Made by a program: the position numbers and the translations under genes. A stretch of DNA of 64,000 nucleotides from Algoriphagus vanfongensis DSM 17529 (GTDB lineage: Bacteria; Bacteroidota; Bacteroidia; Cytophagales; Cyclobacteriaceae): contig NZ_AUBX01000014.1 in the NCBI RefSeq assembly GCF_000429465.1, positions 186,001 through 250,000 on the forward strand, written 5' to 3'. This document shows positions 16,877-26,749 of the stretch, one piece after another; position 1 is the stretch's first letter, and every line of letters begins with the position of its first letter. The notes beneath the pieces are model-generated. The model saw nothing but the letters and a program-made list of their open reading frames with translations. It did not search any database and was not told where the DNA came from.

Positions 16877-17857
16877 ATGAGAGAAATACAATTTCGTGAA
16901 GCCCTCAGAGAGGCCATGTCTGAAGAAATGAGACGCGACCCTAATGTCTTCCTGATGGGTGAAGAAGTAGCTGAATACAATGGAGCCTACAAGGTTTCCC
17001 AAGGGATGCTGGATGAATTCGGTCCGACAAGAATCTATGACACTCCGATTTCCGAAGCTGGATTTGCAGGTTTGGGAGTAGGTGCAGCCATGAATGGACT
17101 GAAACCTATCATCGAATTCATGACATTCAACTTTTCGCTAGTGGCGATCGATCAGATCATCAACTCTGCGGCTAAGATGTATGCCATGTCTGGCGGGGCC
17201 TATTCTGTGCCGATTGTATTCAGAGGCCCTACCGGAAATGCCGGTCAATTGGGCGCTACCCACTCTTCCAACTTTGAAAACTGGTTTGCCAATACTCCTG
17301 GACTAAAAGTTCTAGTACCATCCAATCCATACGATGCAAAAGGACTCTTGAAAGCCGCTATTCGCGACCCAGATCCAGTGATCTTCATGGAATCAGAAGT
17401 AATGTACTCAGACAAAGGAGAAGTTCCTGAGTCTGAATATTTGCTTCCAATCGGTGTAGCCGACATCAAGAGAAAAGGAAAAGATGTGACGTTGATCTCT
17501 TTCGGCAAAATGATGAAAGTAGCACTCCAAGCTGCCGAAGAAATGGCCAAAGAAGGAGTAGACTGCGAAGTAATTGACTTGAGAAGTGTACGGCCTATCG
17601 ACTATGCTACCTGTGTGGAGTCTTTGAAGAAGACCAACAGAGCTGTCATCGTAGAAGAAGCAAACCCTGTAGCAGCGATCTCTTCTGAGCTGACTTACCA
17701 CTTCCAGCGTTATGCTTTTGACTTCTTGGACTCTCCAGTACTCCGTGTCAACTCTATGGATGTACCGTTGAGTTATGCTCCGACCTACATCGATGCTACT
17801 ATCCCAAATGTGGCAAGAACAGTAGAAGCAATCAAAAAAGTAACTTACAAAGGATAA
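16877..17857 (+). CDS. pdhB: Pyruvate dehydrogenase E1 component, beta subunit
   Basis: The protein has 326 residues. The ATG before MREIQFREALREAM is the family start; an upstream in-frame TTG gives an unrelated extension. Transketolase-like features are present: MGEEVAEYNGAYKVSQG with the ThDP-activating Glu, the SEAGFAGLGVGAAM segment, and the C-terminal domain with DLRSVRPID and VIVEEA. With an alpha subunit it decarboxylates pyruvate and loads acetyl groups on E2. No alpha subunit or E2 gene is in the window; in Bacteroidota these are often encoded elsewhere. Two terminators follow. Confidence 0.93.
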   Translation: MREIQFREALREAMSEEMRRDPNVFLMGEEVAEYNGAYKVSQGMLDEFGPTRIYDTPISEAGFAGLGVGAAMNGLKPIIEFMTFNFSLVAIDQIINSAAKMYAMSGGAYSVPIVFRGPTGNAGQLGATHSSNFENWFANTPGLKVLVPSNPYDAKGLLKAAIRDPDPVIFMESEVMYSDKGEVPESEYLLPIGVADIKRKGKDVTLISFGKMMKVALQAAEEMAKEGVDCEVIDLRSVRPIDYATCVESLKKTNRAVIVEEANPVAAISSELTYHFQRYAFDFLDSPVLRVNSMDVPLSYAPTYIDATIPNVARTVEAIKKVTYKG

Positions 17858-17880
17858 ACCATTCCTTTTATCAACTATTC

Positions 17881-17908
17881 AAAACCCAGTCATTTGGCTG
17901 GGTTTTTT
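17881..17908 (+). terminator. Intrinsic terminator of pdhB
   Basis: The stem AAAACCCAG / CTGGGTTTT with an 8-nt loop is followed by T residues, 23 bp after the stop. Confidence 0.88.
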
Positions 17909-17932
17909 CATTTCCAGAAGTTTCGTCCAGGC

Positions 17933-17968
17933 AAAAAAAAGCCCGACTTTAACAAAGTCGGGATTTTT
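17933..17968. terminator. Bidirectional terminator between pdhB and the convergent receptor gene
   Basis: A perfect 9-bp stem CCCGACTTT / AAAGTCGGG has a 3-nt loop, with an A-run on the left and T-run on the right, so it can work in both directions. Confidence 0.85.
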
Positions 17969-18035
17969 AGTACCCAATCTATCTATCTGTTTACGCTTAA
18001 ATAAAGCCTTGTTTTGATTGAGCAGGGATTTTTGA

Positions 18036-20552
18036 TTACTTGTTGTTGTTTTGGATCATTCCTCCTTGCTCTCCGCCTCCTTCGCCTCCTTTGAGGTCAT
18101 CGTTGCTGACGGATCTTCTTCTTCTACCTTGGCGCTCATTCATGCTAAGCTTACCAATTCTATAGCTGAAGTTGATTTTGAAGTTCATGTTTCGCATGGT
18201 ATTAGTGCTATGCTGAATTATGTTTGGAGTAATCGTCTCATTCTTGATTGTAAACTCCTTGAAAAGGAAGTTTTCAGCACCGATTCCGATCGAACCTCTT
18301 TTTTCTTTGAATTGCTTATTGAAACTCAAACCATAAGCTGCAAACCCTCCGCTAGATCCTTGCAATTGCACTCTTCTACCTCTTGCAAAAGTGAACAGCT
18401 GGATCTGGTAATCTTTTGGCAACGAATAGTTACCAAACATTCTTCCTGACACGACCCAACCTTCATTTTGTGTGGATAGGCCATCATCCAGCATCGAATA
18501 GTAAAGGTCAAACCCACCATTCAAAGAGAGTTTGTTATTGATATTGATGTTGGTGAACATATTGGTACCGACAGCCTGCTCCTGACCAATGTTTTCATAA
18601 GTTGTGAAGATGACGCCATTCGGCTCTACAGTTCTCACCGCTTGGATTGATCCAGTCGTATTTCTGTAGAAACCTGTGAAGTTGATCATAGTCCCGCCCA
18701 AGAAAGTACTATAGCCCAGTTCAAAATTATCTGTCAACTCTGGGTCCAAAGAAGGATTCCCTTGAGATGGCTGGGTTGGGTTATTAAGTGAATCAAGGTT
18801 TGGATTCAAAAATCGCATGGATGGACGTTGAATTCTTCTGTTGTATGCCGCCTTGATCATGTTGCCGTTTTTCAATTTACGGCTGACGTTTACACTTGGC
18901 ACCAAGGTTCCATAAGATGGGATATCTACAGCCTGCTCGGAGTCAGATACATTTGCAAAGTCTGCTTGGATCGTCGTATACTCATAGCGAAGGCCAGTTT
19001 TCAAGGTGTAGTTTTTCAGGAAATTGAAGGTATAAGACCCATATCCCGAAGTCACATTCTGATCATAGCTAAATTCATTGTTGAGTGTCTGGTCATCTAG
19101 CTCCACAAAGTCTCCATCGGCACCTTCTCCTCGGAAATAAGCAAAATCAGAATAGGCTTTTCTCAAAATAGTTTTGGCTCCATATTCCAAAATCTGATTT
19201 CCATCTTCTCCCAAAGGATTGACAAAATCCAACTGAACAGTAAACTCTCTGTTTCTGCTTGGATTATCGTTTCTTAGTCTATAGTCGATTGTCTGAAAAT
19301 CATCATTGAAAAGAGAGTTGACAGAGAAGTTGTCTTGCTTGTCCTGCGTAAATAAGGTCAACAAACTAATCTCCTTGCCCTTTTTCTCATAAGTTCTTGT
19401 ATAGTTCAAGCTGACATCGACGGAATTACCGTTGTTTTTACTATTGGTTTCATTCAAATTAGAATAGTCCAACTCTCCCTCTGTGTACTTCTCAGTAAGG
19501 AAATCTGTCTGCCAATTCTTTGAATTTCTCATACCGAAATTCACAGCACCGGTAATGAAATTATACTTGTCGATCTCGTAGTCCATTCCAAAGTTATACC
19601 TTCCAAACATGTCTCTTCGCTCAGTATCCGCTGATTGAATAACTGTAGACTGCTCTCCAGTAGTGGAGTTGAAAGATTGCTGCTCGTTTTCAAAACTTCC
19701 GAGGACATTGTATCCTGCACGGCCAAATCCTCCCAGTGAAAAACCGAATTTCCCGATTCTGGCACTACCGTTTAGCCCAAGGTTTGATCCTCTCAGACCA
19801 GCACCTGTATTGATGCTCAAGGTCATCCCTTGCAGGTTGTTTTTCTTGGTCACAATATTGATCACACCAGAAGTACCCTCTGCATCAAATCGGGCAGATG
19901 GTGAAGTGATCACTTCCACTTCTTTGATTTCATCCGCGGGAATCTGTCTCAAGGCATCCGTGATACTGCTTGCTGCGATTGCAGAAGGTCTATTATCAAT
20001 TAATACCGTGATGTTGCTACTTCCTCTCATCGACACATTGCCATCCAAATCCACGGAAAGCATCGGCACTCTTCTCAATACGTCAGTTGCATCACCCCCG
20101 GCTGTAGTTCTGTCATTTTCTGCTTTGTAGATGGTACGATCCACACGCTCTTCGATCAATTCACGCTGTCCTTGTACAGTGACTTCTTCCAAAGCCAATC
20201 CTTCATCAGACATCATCAATTCTCCGAGATTGGTATCTCCTGTTGGGGAGTTTACCTGGATACTCTCAAGAGTCAGGGTTTCAAAACCCATAAAAGTCAG
20301 CTGAAGGGAATATTCTCCAGGCTCGACACCAGTGATATAAAATTTGCCATCTCCATCAGCGACGGCTCCAGCAAAACTGACATCAGCACCTTTCTTATAA
20401 AGTGCGGCGGTAGCATAGCCTACAGGTTCGCCATTGCTGGCGTCTTTCGCTATACCGATGATCCTGGCTGGTTTGGGTTCTGTGCTTTGTGCAAAGGCCT
20501 GATTAAGTCCCAAGACTGCAAAAAGAACGATTAGATTGAGTAGATTTTTCAT
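18036..20552 (-). CDS. TonB-dependent receptor, outer-membrane beta-barrel (OMP_b-brl_3 type)
   Basis: The protein has 838 residues from the ATG of MKNLLNLIVLF; its signal peptide ends at QAFA-Q. A carboxypeptidase-regulatory-like domain (about 30-115) precedes the plug, which carries VLRRVPMLSVDLDGNVSMRG and VLIDNRPS, hallmarks of the Bacteroidota TonB-dependent receptors without a SusD partner. The rest is an outer-membrane barrel. The C-terminus is unusual: a basic stretch QGRRRRSV followed by a Gly/Glu/Asn-rich tail rather than the typical aromatic last residue. It is divergent from the LytS/LytTR pair across 260 bp, so that pair may regulate it. The ligand is unknown. Confidence 0.92.
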   Translation of the reverse strand: MKNLLNLIVLFAVLGLNQAFAQSTEPKPARIIGIAKDASNGEPVGYATAALYKKGADVSFAGAVADGDGKFYITGVEPGEYSLQLTFMGFETLTLESIQVNSPTGDTNLGELMMSDEGLALEEVTVQGQRELIEERVDRTIYKAENDRTTAGGDATDVLRRVPMLSVDLDGNVSMRGSSNITVLIDNRPSAIAASSITDALRQIPADEIKEVEVITSPSARFDAEGTSGVINIVTKKNNLQGMTLSINTGAGLRGSNLGLNGSARIGKFGFSLGGFGRAGYNVLGSFENEQQSFNSTTGEQSTVIQSADTERRDMFGRYNFGMDYEIDKYNFITGAVNFGMRNSKNWQTDFLTEKYTEGELDYSNLNETNSKNNGNSVDVSLNYTRTYEKKGKEISLLTLFTQDKQDNFSVNSLFNDDFQTIDYRLRNDNPSRNREFTVQLDFVNPLGEDGNQILEYGAKTILRKAYSDFAYFRGEGADGDFVELDDQTLNNEFSYDQNVTSGYGSYTFNFLKNYTLKTGLRYEYTTIQADFANVSDSEQAVDIPSYGTLVPSVNVSRKLKNGNMIKAAYNRRIQRPSMRFLNPNLDSLNNPTQPSQGNPSLDPELTDNFELGYSTFLGGTMINFTGFYRNTTGSIQAVRTVEPNGVIFTTYENIGQEQAVGTNMFTNININNKLSLNGGFDLYYSMLDDGLSTQNEGWVVSGRMFGNYSLPKDYQIQLFTFARGRRVQLQGSSGGFAAYGLSFNKQFKEKRGSIGIGAENFLFKEFTIKNETITPNIIQHSTNTMRNMNFKINFSYRIGKLSMNERQGRRRRSVSNDDLKGGEGGGEQGGMIQNNNK

Positions 20553-20812
20553 TGTTATGTTTTCAAATACGGGGCTCACACCACATTCATACCCCAAATT
20601 TGAAGGCTTTGTTTTGATATTTTTGTTCAAATAGACCGATTGAGGAATCTAGTCGACCAAGACCAGAAAAAAGCAGACAAAAAGTAAAAGTGGGTCGATG
20701 AATGGCTTTATCCGCTCATCAGGCAGATTCGACGTGAAAATCAACGCATTGGCAGATTAGTCGGCAGGGATTTGGAATCTATATGTTAGTTTGGCCTCCA
20801 TAATTCTAGGCG

Positions 20813-21895
20813 ATGAATACGATCACCCCCAAAAAAAACCTTTCATTTCTAGTCCACTTATTGGGCTGGATGATGCTTGGTATCATCTTATTGCTGCTCT
20901 CACCTCTTTCCTGGAGAATGGGAGAAGCTGAATTACCCATTGCTTTCTGGTACAAGCAGCTTTTTTTGGTTGGGACTCTGGTATTGGTATTTTATACTAA
21001 CGTAGCCTATTTTGTACCAAAGATCCTTCTCAATGGCAGAAACTACATTTACCTCCTATGTGTGATCGGAGGAGCGGTCGTCTTCTATTTTGCTATAGTC
21101 TATTTTGAAGAATTGATCCACTATCCGATCCGGATGCATGAGTTTTTCAATCCAGACAAACCATTCAGACCTGGAAAAAGATGGATTCAAGGAGATGCAT
21201 TTCAGGTACTTTTATACATCGTTTCTATCGGACTGAGTACTTCTTTGGCTTTGGTACAAAAGTGGCAAAAAGACGAAGCAAATCGGAGAGAACTGGAAAA
21301 GCAACAGATCAATACGGAGCTTTCCTACCTCAAAGCTCAGATCAATCCGCATTTCTTTTTCAATACCTTAAACAACATCTATTCTCTCACCAATCTGGAC
21401 ATCAAAAAGGCCCAGGAAGCGCTCCTCAAGCTTTCGCGAATGATGCGCTATGTCCTCTATGAAAATCAAAAGGAAAACACACTTCTGAGCAAAGAGGTGG
21501 ACTTCATCCGAGACTACATCGAGCTGATGAAGATCCGACTGACCGAAAAAGTCAAACTCAACATTCAACTGGATGATCCCAAAGACAACCAGGTCATCGC
21601 TCCCATGCTGATACTCCCATTTTTGGAAAACTGCTTCAAGCATGGCATCAGCTCCCAAAAGGAAAGCAAGATTCATATCAAGCTAGAAATCATGGGAGAC
21701 ACGCTCTTTTTCGAAACCAGAAATCAGATATTCCCGATCAATCCGGATAGTCCGGAAGCCAAGGAAAGTGGTATAGGCCTCTCCAATACACAACGAAGAC
21801 TGAGCTTGCTGTATCCCCAAAAACACCGATTGAAATTTGGGAAAGACAACAACAATCAGGAATATTATGTAAATCTGACTATCAACCTCTCATGA
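20813..21895 (+). CDS. LytS/YehU-type sensor histidine kinase
   Basis: The protein has 360 residues. Four hydrophobic segments at about 12-32, 48-68, 78-98 and 130-148 form the membrane sensor; there is no large extracellular domain. A short coiled coil (NRRELEKQQINTELSYLKAQ) leads to the His_kinase domain with the phospho-acceptor in INPHFFFNTLNN (His180). The HATPase follows with PFLENCFKHGI (N box) and GIGLSNTQRRL (G box). It overlaps the LytTR regulator by 4 bp, a typical pair. The signal is unknown. Confidence 0.94.
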   Translation: MNTITPKKNLSFLVHLLGWMMLGIILLLLSPLSWRMGEAELPIAFWYKQLFLVGTLVLVFYTNVAYFVPKILLNGRNYIYLLCVIGGAVVFYFAIVYFEELIHYPIRMHEFFNPDKPFRPGKRWIQGDAFQVLLYIVSIGLSTSLALVQKWQKDEANRRELEKQQINTELSYLKAQINPHFFFNTLNNIYSLTNLDIKKAQEALLKLSRMMRYVLYENQKENTLLSKEVDFIRDYIELMKIRLTEKVKLNIQLDDPKDNQVIAPMLILPFLENCFKHGISSQKESKIHIKLEIMGDTLFFETRNQIFPINPDSPEAKESGIGLSNTQRRLSLLYPQKHRLKFGKDNNNQEYYVNLTINLS

Positions 21896-22635
21896 AACTC
21901 AAATGTATCGCTGTAGATGACGAGCCGCTGGCGCTGGATCTGGTATGCAAATACATCGAGCAAACTTCATTTCTAGAGTTGGTCGGGAAATTTTCAAGCG
22001 CCATCGAAGCACTTGGTTTTATCAATCAAAACGAGGTGCAGCTGATCTTCATGGACATCCAAATGCCTGATCTTTCGGGCATGGAGTTGGCCCGAGTACT
22101 AGACGGAAAAAAGGATTCTGACAAAACCCGGATCATTTTTGCCACTGCCTATCATCAGTTTGCTATCGAAGGATACAAAGTAGACGCACTGGATTACCTG
22201 CTCAAGCCTTATTCCTATGAGGACTTCTTAAATGCCGCCACAAAGGCTTACAATTACTTTGACCGACAGCAGCGGACTCTACTGGAGGCCAAAAACCCTG
22301 AGGAAAAAGAACCTGATTACATTTTTCTAAAAGTGGAATATCAGCTAGTCAAAATCATACTCTCTGACATCTCTCATGTCGAGGCGTATAAAGACTATGT
22401 CAAAGTGCACCTGCTTTCCAAAAGCAGTCCTCTATTGTCTCTTACCAGTCTCAAAAACATGGAAGAATTGCTTCCCACAAATAAATTCATGAGAGTGCAC
22501 CGATCCTATATCGTCGCCTTGGACCATATCGATTCCGTATCCAAAAACGTAATCAATGTCAACGGCAACCAGATCACCGTGAGCGACAATTATAAGGATG
22601 CTTTCCTAGAGTTTATGAGCCGTTGGATGAACTGA
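21892..22635 (+). CDS. LytTR family response regulator
   Basis: The protein has 247 residues. The receiver domain has the acidic pair DDE at residues 9-11, the phospho-acceptor in FMDIQMPD (Asp55), and ATAYHQFAIEGY and LLKP near the conserved Thr and Lys. The C-terminal LytTR DNA-binding domain (about 140-247) contains VEAYKDYVKVHL and MRVHRSYIVALDHID. It is translationally coupled to the upstream kinase. LytTR proteins bind direct repeats; the upstream 260-bp gap has GGCAGATT twice, 29 bp apart, which may or may not be a site. Confidence 0.95.
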   Translation: MKLKCIAVDDEPLALDLVCKYIEQTSFLELVGKFSSAIEALGFINQNEVQLIFMDIQMPDLSGMELARVLDGKKDSDKTRIIFATAYHQFAIEGYKVDALDYLLKPYSYEDFLNAATKAYNYFDRQQRTLLEAKNPEEKEPDYIFLKVEYQLVKIILSDISHVEAYKDYVKVHLLSKSSPLLSLTSLKNMEELLPTNKFMRVHRSYIVALDHIDSVSKNVINVNGNQITVSDNYKDAFLEFMSRWMN

Positions 22636-22640
22636 TTTTT

Positions 22641-25586
22641 TCAGATCTTTTCCAAAACAGGAATATCCACCATGACCAAGCAGCCCATCTGAGACTGGCT
22701 CTCTATCTGCAACGTTCCCCCGAGCATTTGTACTTTGGTCTCAATACCCAGCAGTCCCATCCCCCATTGATCTTTGGATTTCTCCATTCCGACACCATTG
22801 TCTTCGATAGAGATATTCAGCGAAGAACCATGATTGATCAACTGAAGCCGAAACTCATCTGCGCGGGAATGCCGGAGCACATTATGAACTAGCTCCTGAC
22901 AAATCCTGTAAAGCGTCAGCTCCAATTGAGAGTCCAACCGCTCCTCAAACCCTAAGATCTGCAGCTCGGCCTTGATCTGTGAGTTCACTCCAAACGACTC
23001 TATCATCGTTTGCAGACCAGAAGCCAGGCCAAATTTTTTAAGCGAAACAGGCGACATGTGATGCGCAATTCTCCTGACATCATCGATCGCTTCATCCAAT
23101 TTCTGTAAAGCCTTTTGGCTCTTAGGGAGCAAGTCCTCTTCTTGATATTGCTCAAAGAGGTGAGCCAAATTCAACTTCAAGGTAGACAGTTGAGATCCTA
23201 GGCTATCATGAAGATCACCGGCTATGCGCTCCCGTTCGTACTCCTGCACCCGTATGAGATCTTGAATATGAGCATCTTTCTGCTTTTCGATAAGCTCCAG
23301 AAGCTTTTGTCTTTCCATCATTTCCTGACGGATTTCCTCATTGAGGCGAAGTGTATTCTCGTAATTTCTGGCATTATCCAAAATCACACCTCCTTGACGT
23401 GCCACGATTCCCACCCAGCGGATGATCTCCGCTGTATAAGCCTCCGAATCAAAACAACTTTCGAGATACACGATCATCGTTTGGTTTTCGGAAAAGCCCA
23501 CCGGGAAAAACAAACAGGATAAAATCCCTTGGCGGGAAATTTTACCTAACTCATCATCCTGAGTAGCAGAGAGATGATTGAAAATCAAGGGAGTCTTATT
23601 TCTATGAGAAATTTGAAAATAGCTCACGAGTGTCTCCTCATCTACTTTCTCTTTGGAAAGCAGTGGTAGATCCATCAATTGCTTTTGGTCAAATACTTTC
23701 AACATCCCCTCTGGGTCGACCCACTGGATCATGGCCCTGCTGGAAGCTGACACTCGCATCAAGAGAGCCATCAATGTTTGGGAAATTTGAGTAGCGTGAA
23801 TCTCACCAGCCAGCTCATAGAGAATCGTTTCCAGATCTAGCCCTCTTTTTGGTTTTAGCTCTTCTCTGATCAGAAAGGCAAATTGACGAGTCAGCTGCTC
23901 GGTTTTTCTGACGGCTCCCCACTCATGATAAAAATACAAAGCATGCTGCAAGTGAGTACTAGCAGATCCTTTTTGTCCAATGCCGAGATAATACTTCCCA
24001 AACAACTCGTGGCTCAGGGCTTTTTGATAGAGGTTTTCCTGCGCCAGTTGAATTGCTGAGATATACATTGCCTCCACATCCTGATACGGAACGGAAGTGA
24101 TTCTAGCCAATTCTGCTTGGAGTAAGAAAGATGTAGAGGAGAAATTATCAGAAGCTTTACTTGCCCATGTATCAAAGTCTTTCAGCGTATTCGAAAGCCA
24201 TTCAAGCTCCTCCATTTGCTCCTGATCGCTGAGGTTACTCCAGTTTTGTGTCAGAGAAAAAGCCCTAAGCGCAAGATTGGCAGGAACTAGAGGTGAGCCT
24301 TCCTGTAGCTTTCTATTTTGATCTGCAAGCTTGGCAGATCGCAGGGCCTGCTTGTAGTAGCCAAATAGAAAATAATATCGCGCCAAAACATAATGCCTGT
24401 AAAAAGTCTCCTCCTGCAGCGTCAGCTTGGCTGCCATCCCTCTTGCTTCTTGTTTGGGCAACGAAAGAAAGGCACTCTCTCCTACTACATAGCGAATCAG
24501 TTCTTTTTGATAATGCGTGATGTAGTATGTCAACTCCATCCCCACGTAGCTTTCCTTGAAATCAAACCCCAGAAGCTCCTGTATGGGCTTCCCACTCAGA
24601 AAATGAAGATTGAAAAGGTGTGTTTTGAGAATGTATAAGCCAATCAAATCACCGGATTTCCGAGCCACTTCCATCCCTTCGAGCAAAAGACCATTGCTCT
24701 TATGGAAACTTTCTTTCCAGGGCAAAATATAAAAGCCAAAAACTCCCAATACACGACATCGGTACTGGATATCTCCAATAGAACTATTGAGATTGAGTCC
24801 ATGCAATCCCAAATCAAAGCCCTCTTCTATTTCTCCTGCGATCACTTTCATCCGCCCATAGCTGACCAATCCCAAGGAGCGGACACTGGGAAGATTGATC
24901 AATCTAGAGCGAATCACAATCTGAAGAGCAGCCCATGTCATCAATAAATCCGAAGTATGGTGGATAGCCATCCCTCCGATATACAGCAATTTTAGGATTC
25001 TACTTTGAGCCTGAACTTCCGACTCCGCCAGTACGGGAAGATCCTGAAGTTCTTGCTTAATCTGACCTTGAAGACGATTGATCTGAAATGAAACAGCGTC
25101 TGTCCCCAGCGGAAGCTCAAGTCCCAACTCATGCAAGACTTCCTCCAATAGCATCAGGGACTTTTTGTATCTACCTAAATGATTGTTTACGATGATTTTG
25201 AGCTCAAAAGCTTCAAATCTCCACTGCGGGTTTCTTCCGTTTTCGATCAAAAGATCCAGATGCATCTCCGCTTCGTCAAACTCACCAAGGTAATAGTTGA
25301 CCCGAGCCAGCTCTACTAAAAGTCTATCGAAAACTGGTTCCAACTCGTTCCACTTGTATTCTTGCAGCAAACCATGAGCAGCTTTTAGTGCAGATTTGGC
25401 CTCCACTAGCTCTTGCTCAGAGCGCGCGATTTCTGCCGAATCAAGCAACAAAACGGCTATTTCCAACCTTTCGGAAAGGGAAACTTTCTCTACACCAGAG
25501 CGCATCAATTCACTCACACGATCCACTTTATCTCCCAACGGGAGCTCTTCCCAACTGCTCAGATGCTTCTTCTCAAACTCCTTCAT
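22641..25586 (-). CDS. Large soluble TPR-GAF-NarX-type sensor histidine kinase
   Basis: The protein has 981 residues and no membrane segment. About 1-560 is an alpha-solenoid of TPR type; the part around IGGMAIHHTSDLLMTWAAL and SYGRMKVIAGEIEEGF resembles the helical region of HstK-type kinase/AAA-ATPase/histidine-kinase fusions, but the Ser/Thr kinase and AAA parts are absent. A GAF-like domain follows at about 595-735. A coiled coil leads to HisKA_3 with RIAGDLHDSLGSQ (His about 793). The HATPase has CQELVHNVLRHS and EDNGVGM. HisKA_3 kinases phosphorylate NarL-type regulators, and such a regulator lies upstream on the same strand, separated by the BadF-family kinase gene. It ends 5 bp from the convergent LytTR gene. 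Confidence 0.88.
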   Translation of the reverse strand: MKEFEKKHLSSWEELPLGDKVDRVSELMRSGVEKVSLSERLEIAVLLLDSAEIARSEQELVEAKSALKAAHGLLQEYKWNELEPVFDRLLVELARVNYYLGEFDEAEMHLDLLIENGRNPQWRFEAFELKIIVNNHLGRYKKSLMLLEEVLHELGLELPLGTDAVSFQINRLQGQIKQELQDLPVLAESEVQAQSRILKLLYIGGMAIHHTSDLLMTWAALQIVIRSRLINLPSVRSLGLVSYGRMKVIAGEIEEGFDLGLHGLNLNSSIGDIQYRCRVLGVFGFYILPWKESFHKSNGLLLEGMEVARKSGDLIGLYILKTHLFNLHFLSGKPIQELLGFDFKESYVGMELTYYITHYQKELIRYVVGESAFLSLPKQEARGMAAKLTLQEETFYRHYVLARYYFLFGYYKQALRSAKLADQNRKLQEGSPLVPANLALRAFSLTQNWSNLSDQEQMEELEWLSNTLKDFDTWASKASDNFSSTSFLLQAELARITSVPYQDVEAMYISAIQLAQENLYQKALSHELFGKYYLGIGQKGSASTHLQHALYFYHEWGAVRKTEQLTRQFAFLIREELKPKRGLDLETILYELAGEIHATQISQTLMALLMRVSASSRAMIQWVDPEGMLKVFDQKQLMDLPLLSKEKVDEETLVSYFQISHRNKTPLIFNHLSATQDDELGKISRQGILSCLFFPVGFSENQTMIVYLESCFDSEAYTAEIIRWVGIVARQGGVILDNARNYENTLRLNEEIRQEMMERQKLLELIEKQKDAHIQDLIRVQEYERERIAGDLHDSLGSQLSTLKLNLAHLFEQYQEEDLLPKSQKALQKLDEAIDDVRRIAHHMSPVSLKKFGLASGLQTMIESFGVNSQIKAELQILGFEERLDSQLELTLYRICQELVHNVLRHSRADEFRLQLINHGSSLNISIEDNGVGMEKSKDQWGMGLLGIETKVQMLGGTLQIESQSQMGCLVMVDIPVLEKI

Positions 25587-25678
25587 GTCTGCATCGCTTT
25601 TATCATTTCCTTTTTCAAAACCTGATCGAAAAGTGAAAATAGGTTTTAACTAGCAATATGCATCGGTCTTCCATAGGA

Positions 25679-25694
25679 ACTGGATTCATCCAGT
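25679..25694. promoter_or_regulatory. 16-bp inverted repeat upstream of the TPR-GAF histidine kinase
   Basis: ACTGGAT-TC-ATCCAGT has 7-bp perfect arms, about 93 bp upstream of the kinase start and in the gap after the BadF-family gene. A run of A follows on the plus strand. It could be an operator, or a weak terminator for a rightward transcript. Confidence 0.35.
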
Positions 25695-25728
25695 AAAAAA
25701 CAGTTTTTGGAAACCGGAAATAGTTAAA

Positions 25729-26616
25729 TCAGTCTCTTGATTTTCGAGCCAATTCTTCCACACCCCATTCTACTTCCCCGCAGTGAAATTTCACAAGACC
25801 GTCCAGCGGTTTGGACTGGATCGTATCAATCGCTTCCCCCAACTGATGGGCTGCCTCCACCAAGGACTCCCGGAAATGGTACGCCACCGAACCAGTGAAA
25901 GCTAACTTGCTCTCTACGCCTTTGGATCGAAAAGGAAGGATGTAGTACTGAAAAAACTGGATAAAGCTATCCAAAATCAACTCTTTGACAGCCGGCACTT
26001 CTCTATGCTGATGGATAAAGGGAATGAAAGATGCAAGAAAGCGATTGGGGAAAGAATATTTATAAATCCTATCCAAAATGGATACCCGATCCATAGAGAA
26101 CCTATCGTAAAACTCCTGAGTCAATTCAGCGGGCAATTTTTCACTGAGAAGCAATCTGACGAACTCTCTTCCCAATACAGCCCCACTCCCATAGTCTCCC
26201 AAAATGTAACCCAACGAAGGAACCGTCCCGCTGATCCCATGTCCGTCATACACACAAGAGCTCGCGCCAGTCCCCAATATGCTGGCTATCCCTGGCTGAT
26301 CCTGAAATAAACTTCTGGCAGCACCAAGGATATCTCCATGCACTTCCGATGGCAGTGTCGCTTCAAATACCTCATCCAACACCTTGGCGAGCTCTCCTGC
26401 TTTCTGAGGATGGGCACAGCCTGCCCCATAAAAAAACACCTGCTCCAAACTAGGAATCTGATCTCCCAGCTGGCTTAGTAGGTCATTTTTGATTTGTTCG
26501 GGAGATTTAAAGTAGGGATTGAAGCCCTGCGTTTTAAATTCTCTGACTGTCTTTCCGGATGATTTTACTACTCTCCACTCGGTCTTGGTAGAGCCACTAT
26601 CAGCCAATAAAAGCAT
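25729..26616 (-). CDS. BadF/BadG/BcrA/BcrD-type ATPase, amino-sugar (GlcNAc or MurNAc) kinase
   Basis: The protein has 295 residues from the ATG of MLLLADSGSTKTEW; a longer form from an upstream TTG adds a segment unlike the family. The ASKHA fold shows PHOSPHATE 1 (ADSGSTKTEW), the LGTGASSCVYDG adenosine-side loop, and YILGDYGSGAVLGREFVR, typical of N-acetylglucosamine kinases and of MurK-type kinases of the BadF group. It probably phosphorylates GlcNAc or MurNAc released from cell wall or chitin. It lies between a NarL regulator and its likely kinase, all leftward, and the window also encodes NagZ, an AmpG-like importer and GH20. No MurNAc-6-P etherase is present. Confidence 0.85.
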   Translation of the reverse strand: MLLLADSGSTKTEWRVVKSSGKTVREFKTQGFNPYFKSPEQIKNDLLSQLGDQIPSLEQVFFYGAGCAHPQKAGELAKVLDEVFEATLPSEVHGDILGAARSLFQDQPGIASILGTGASSCVYDGHGISGTVPSLGYILGDYGSGAVLGREFVRLLLSEKLPAELTQEFYDRFSMDRVSILDRIYKYSFPNRFLASFIPFIHQHREVPAVKELILDSFIQFFQYYILPFRSKGVESKLAFTGSVAYHFRESLVEAAHQLGEAIDTIQSKPLDGLVKFHCGEVEWGVEELARKSRD

Positions 26617-26749
26617 AGCAATTGGTTTGTCGGGTGAAAGGTTTGGAATACCACTATCCTTACAAAAATGAAAGGAAGGGTCGAAACTCCAATCCCTGAA
26701 AATAGTGATTTCACACAATCACGGACTTTCCCAAGGCCATCTTTTAAGA

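Noticed and set aside
20722-20758. GGCAGATT direct copies as a LytTR site
   Set aside because: Spacing of 29 bp does not match the usual ~21-22 bp of LytTR repeats; kept only as a remark.
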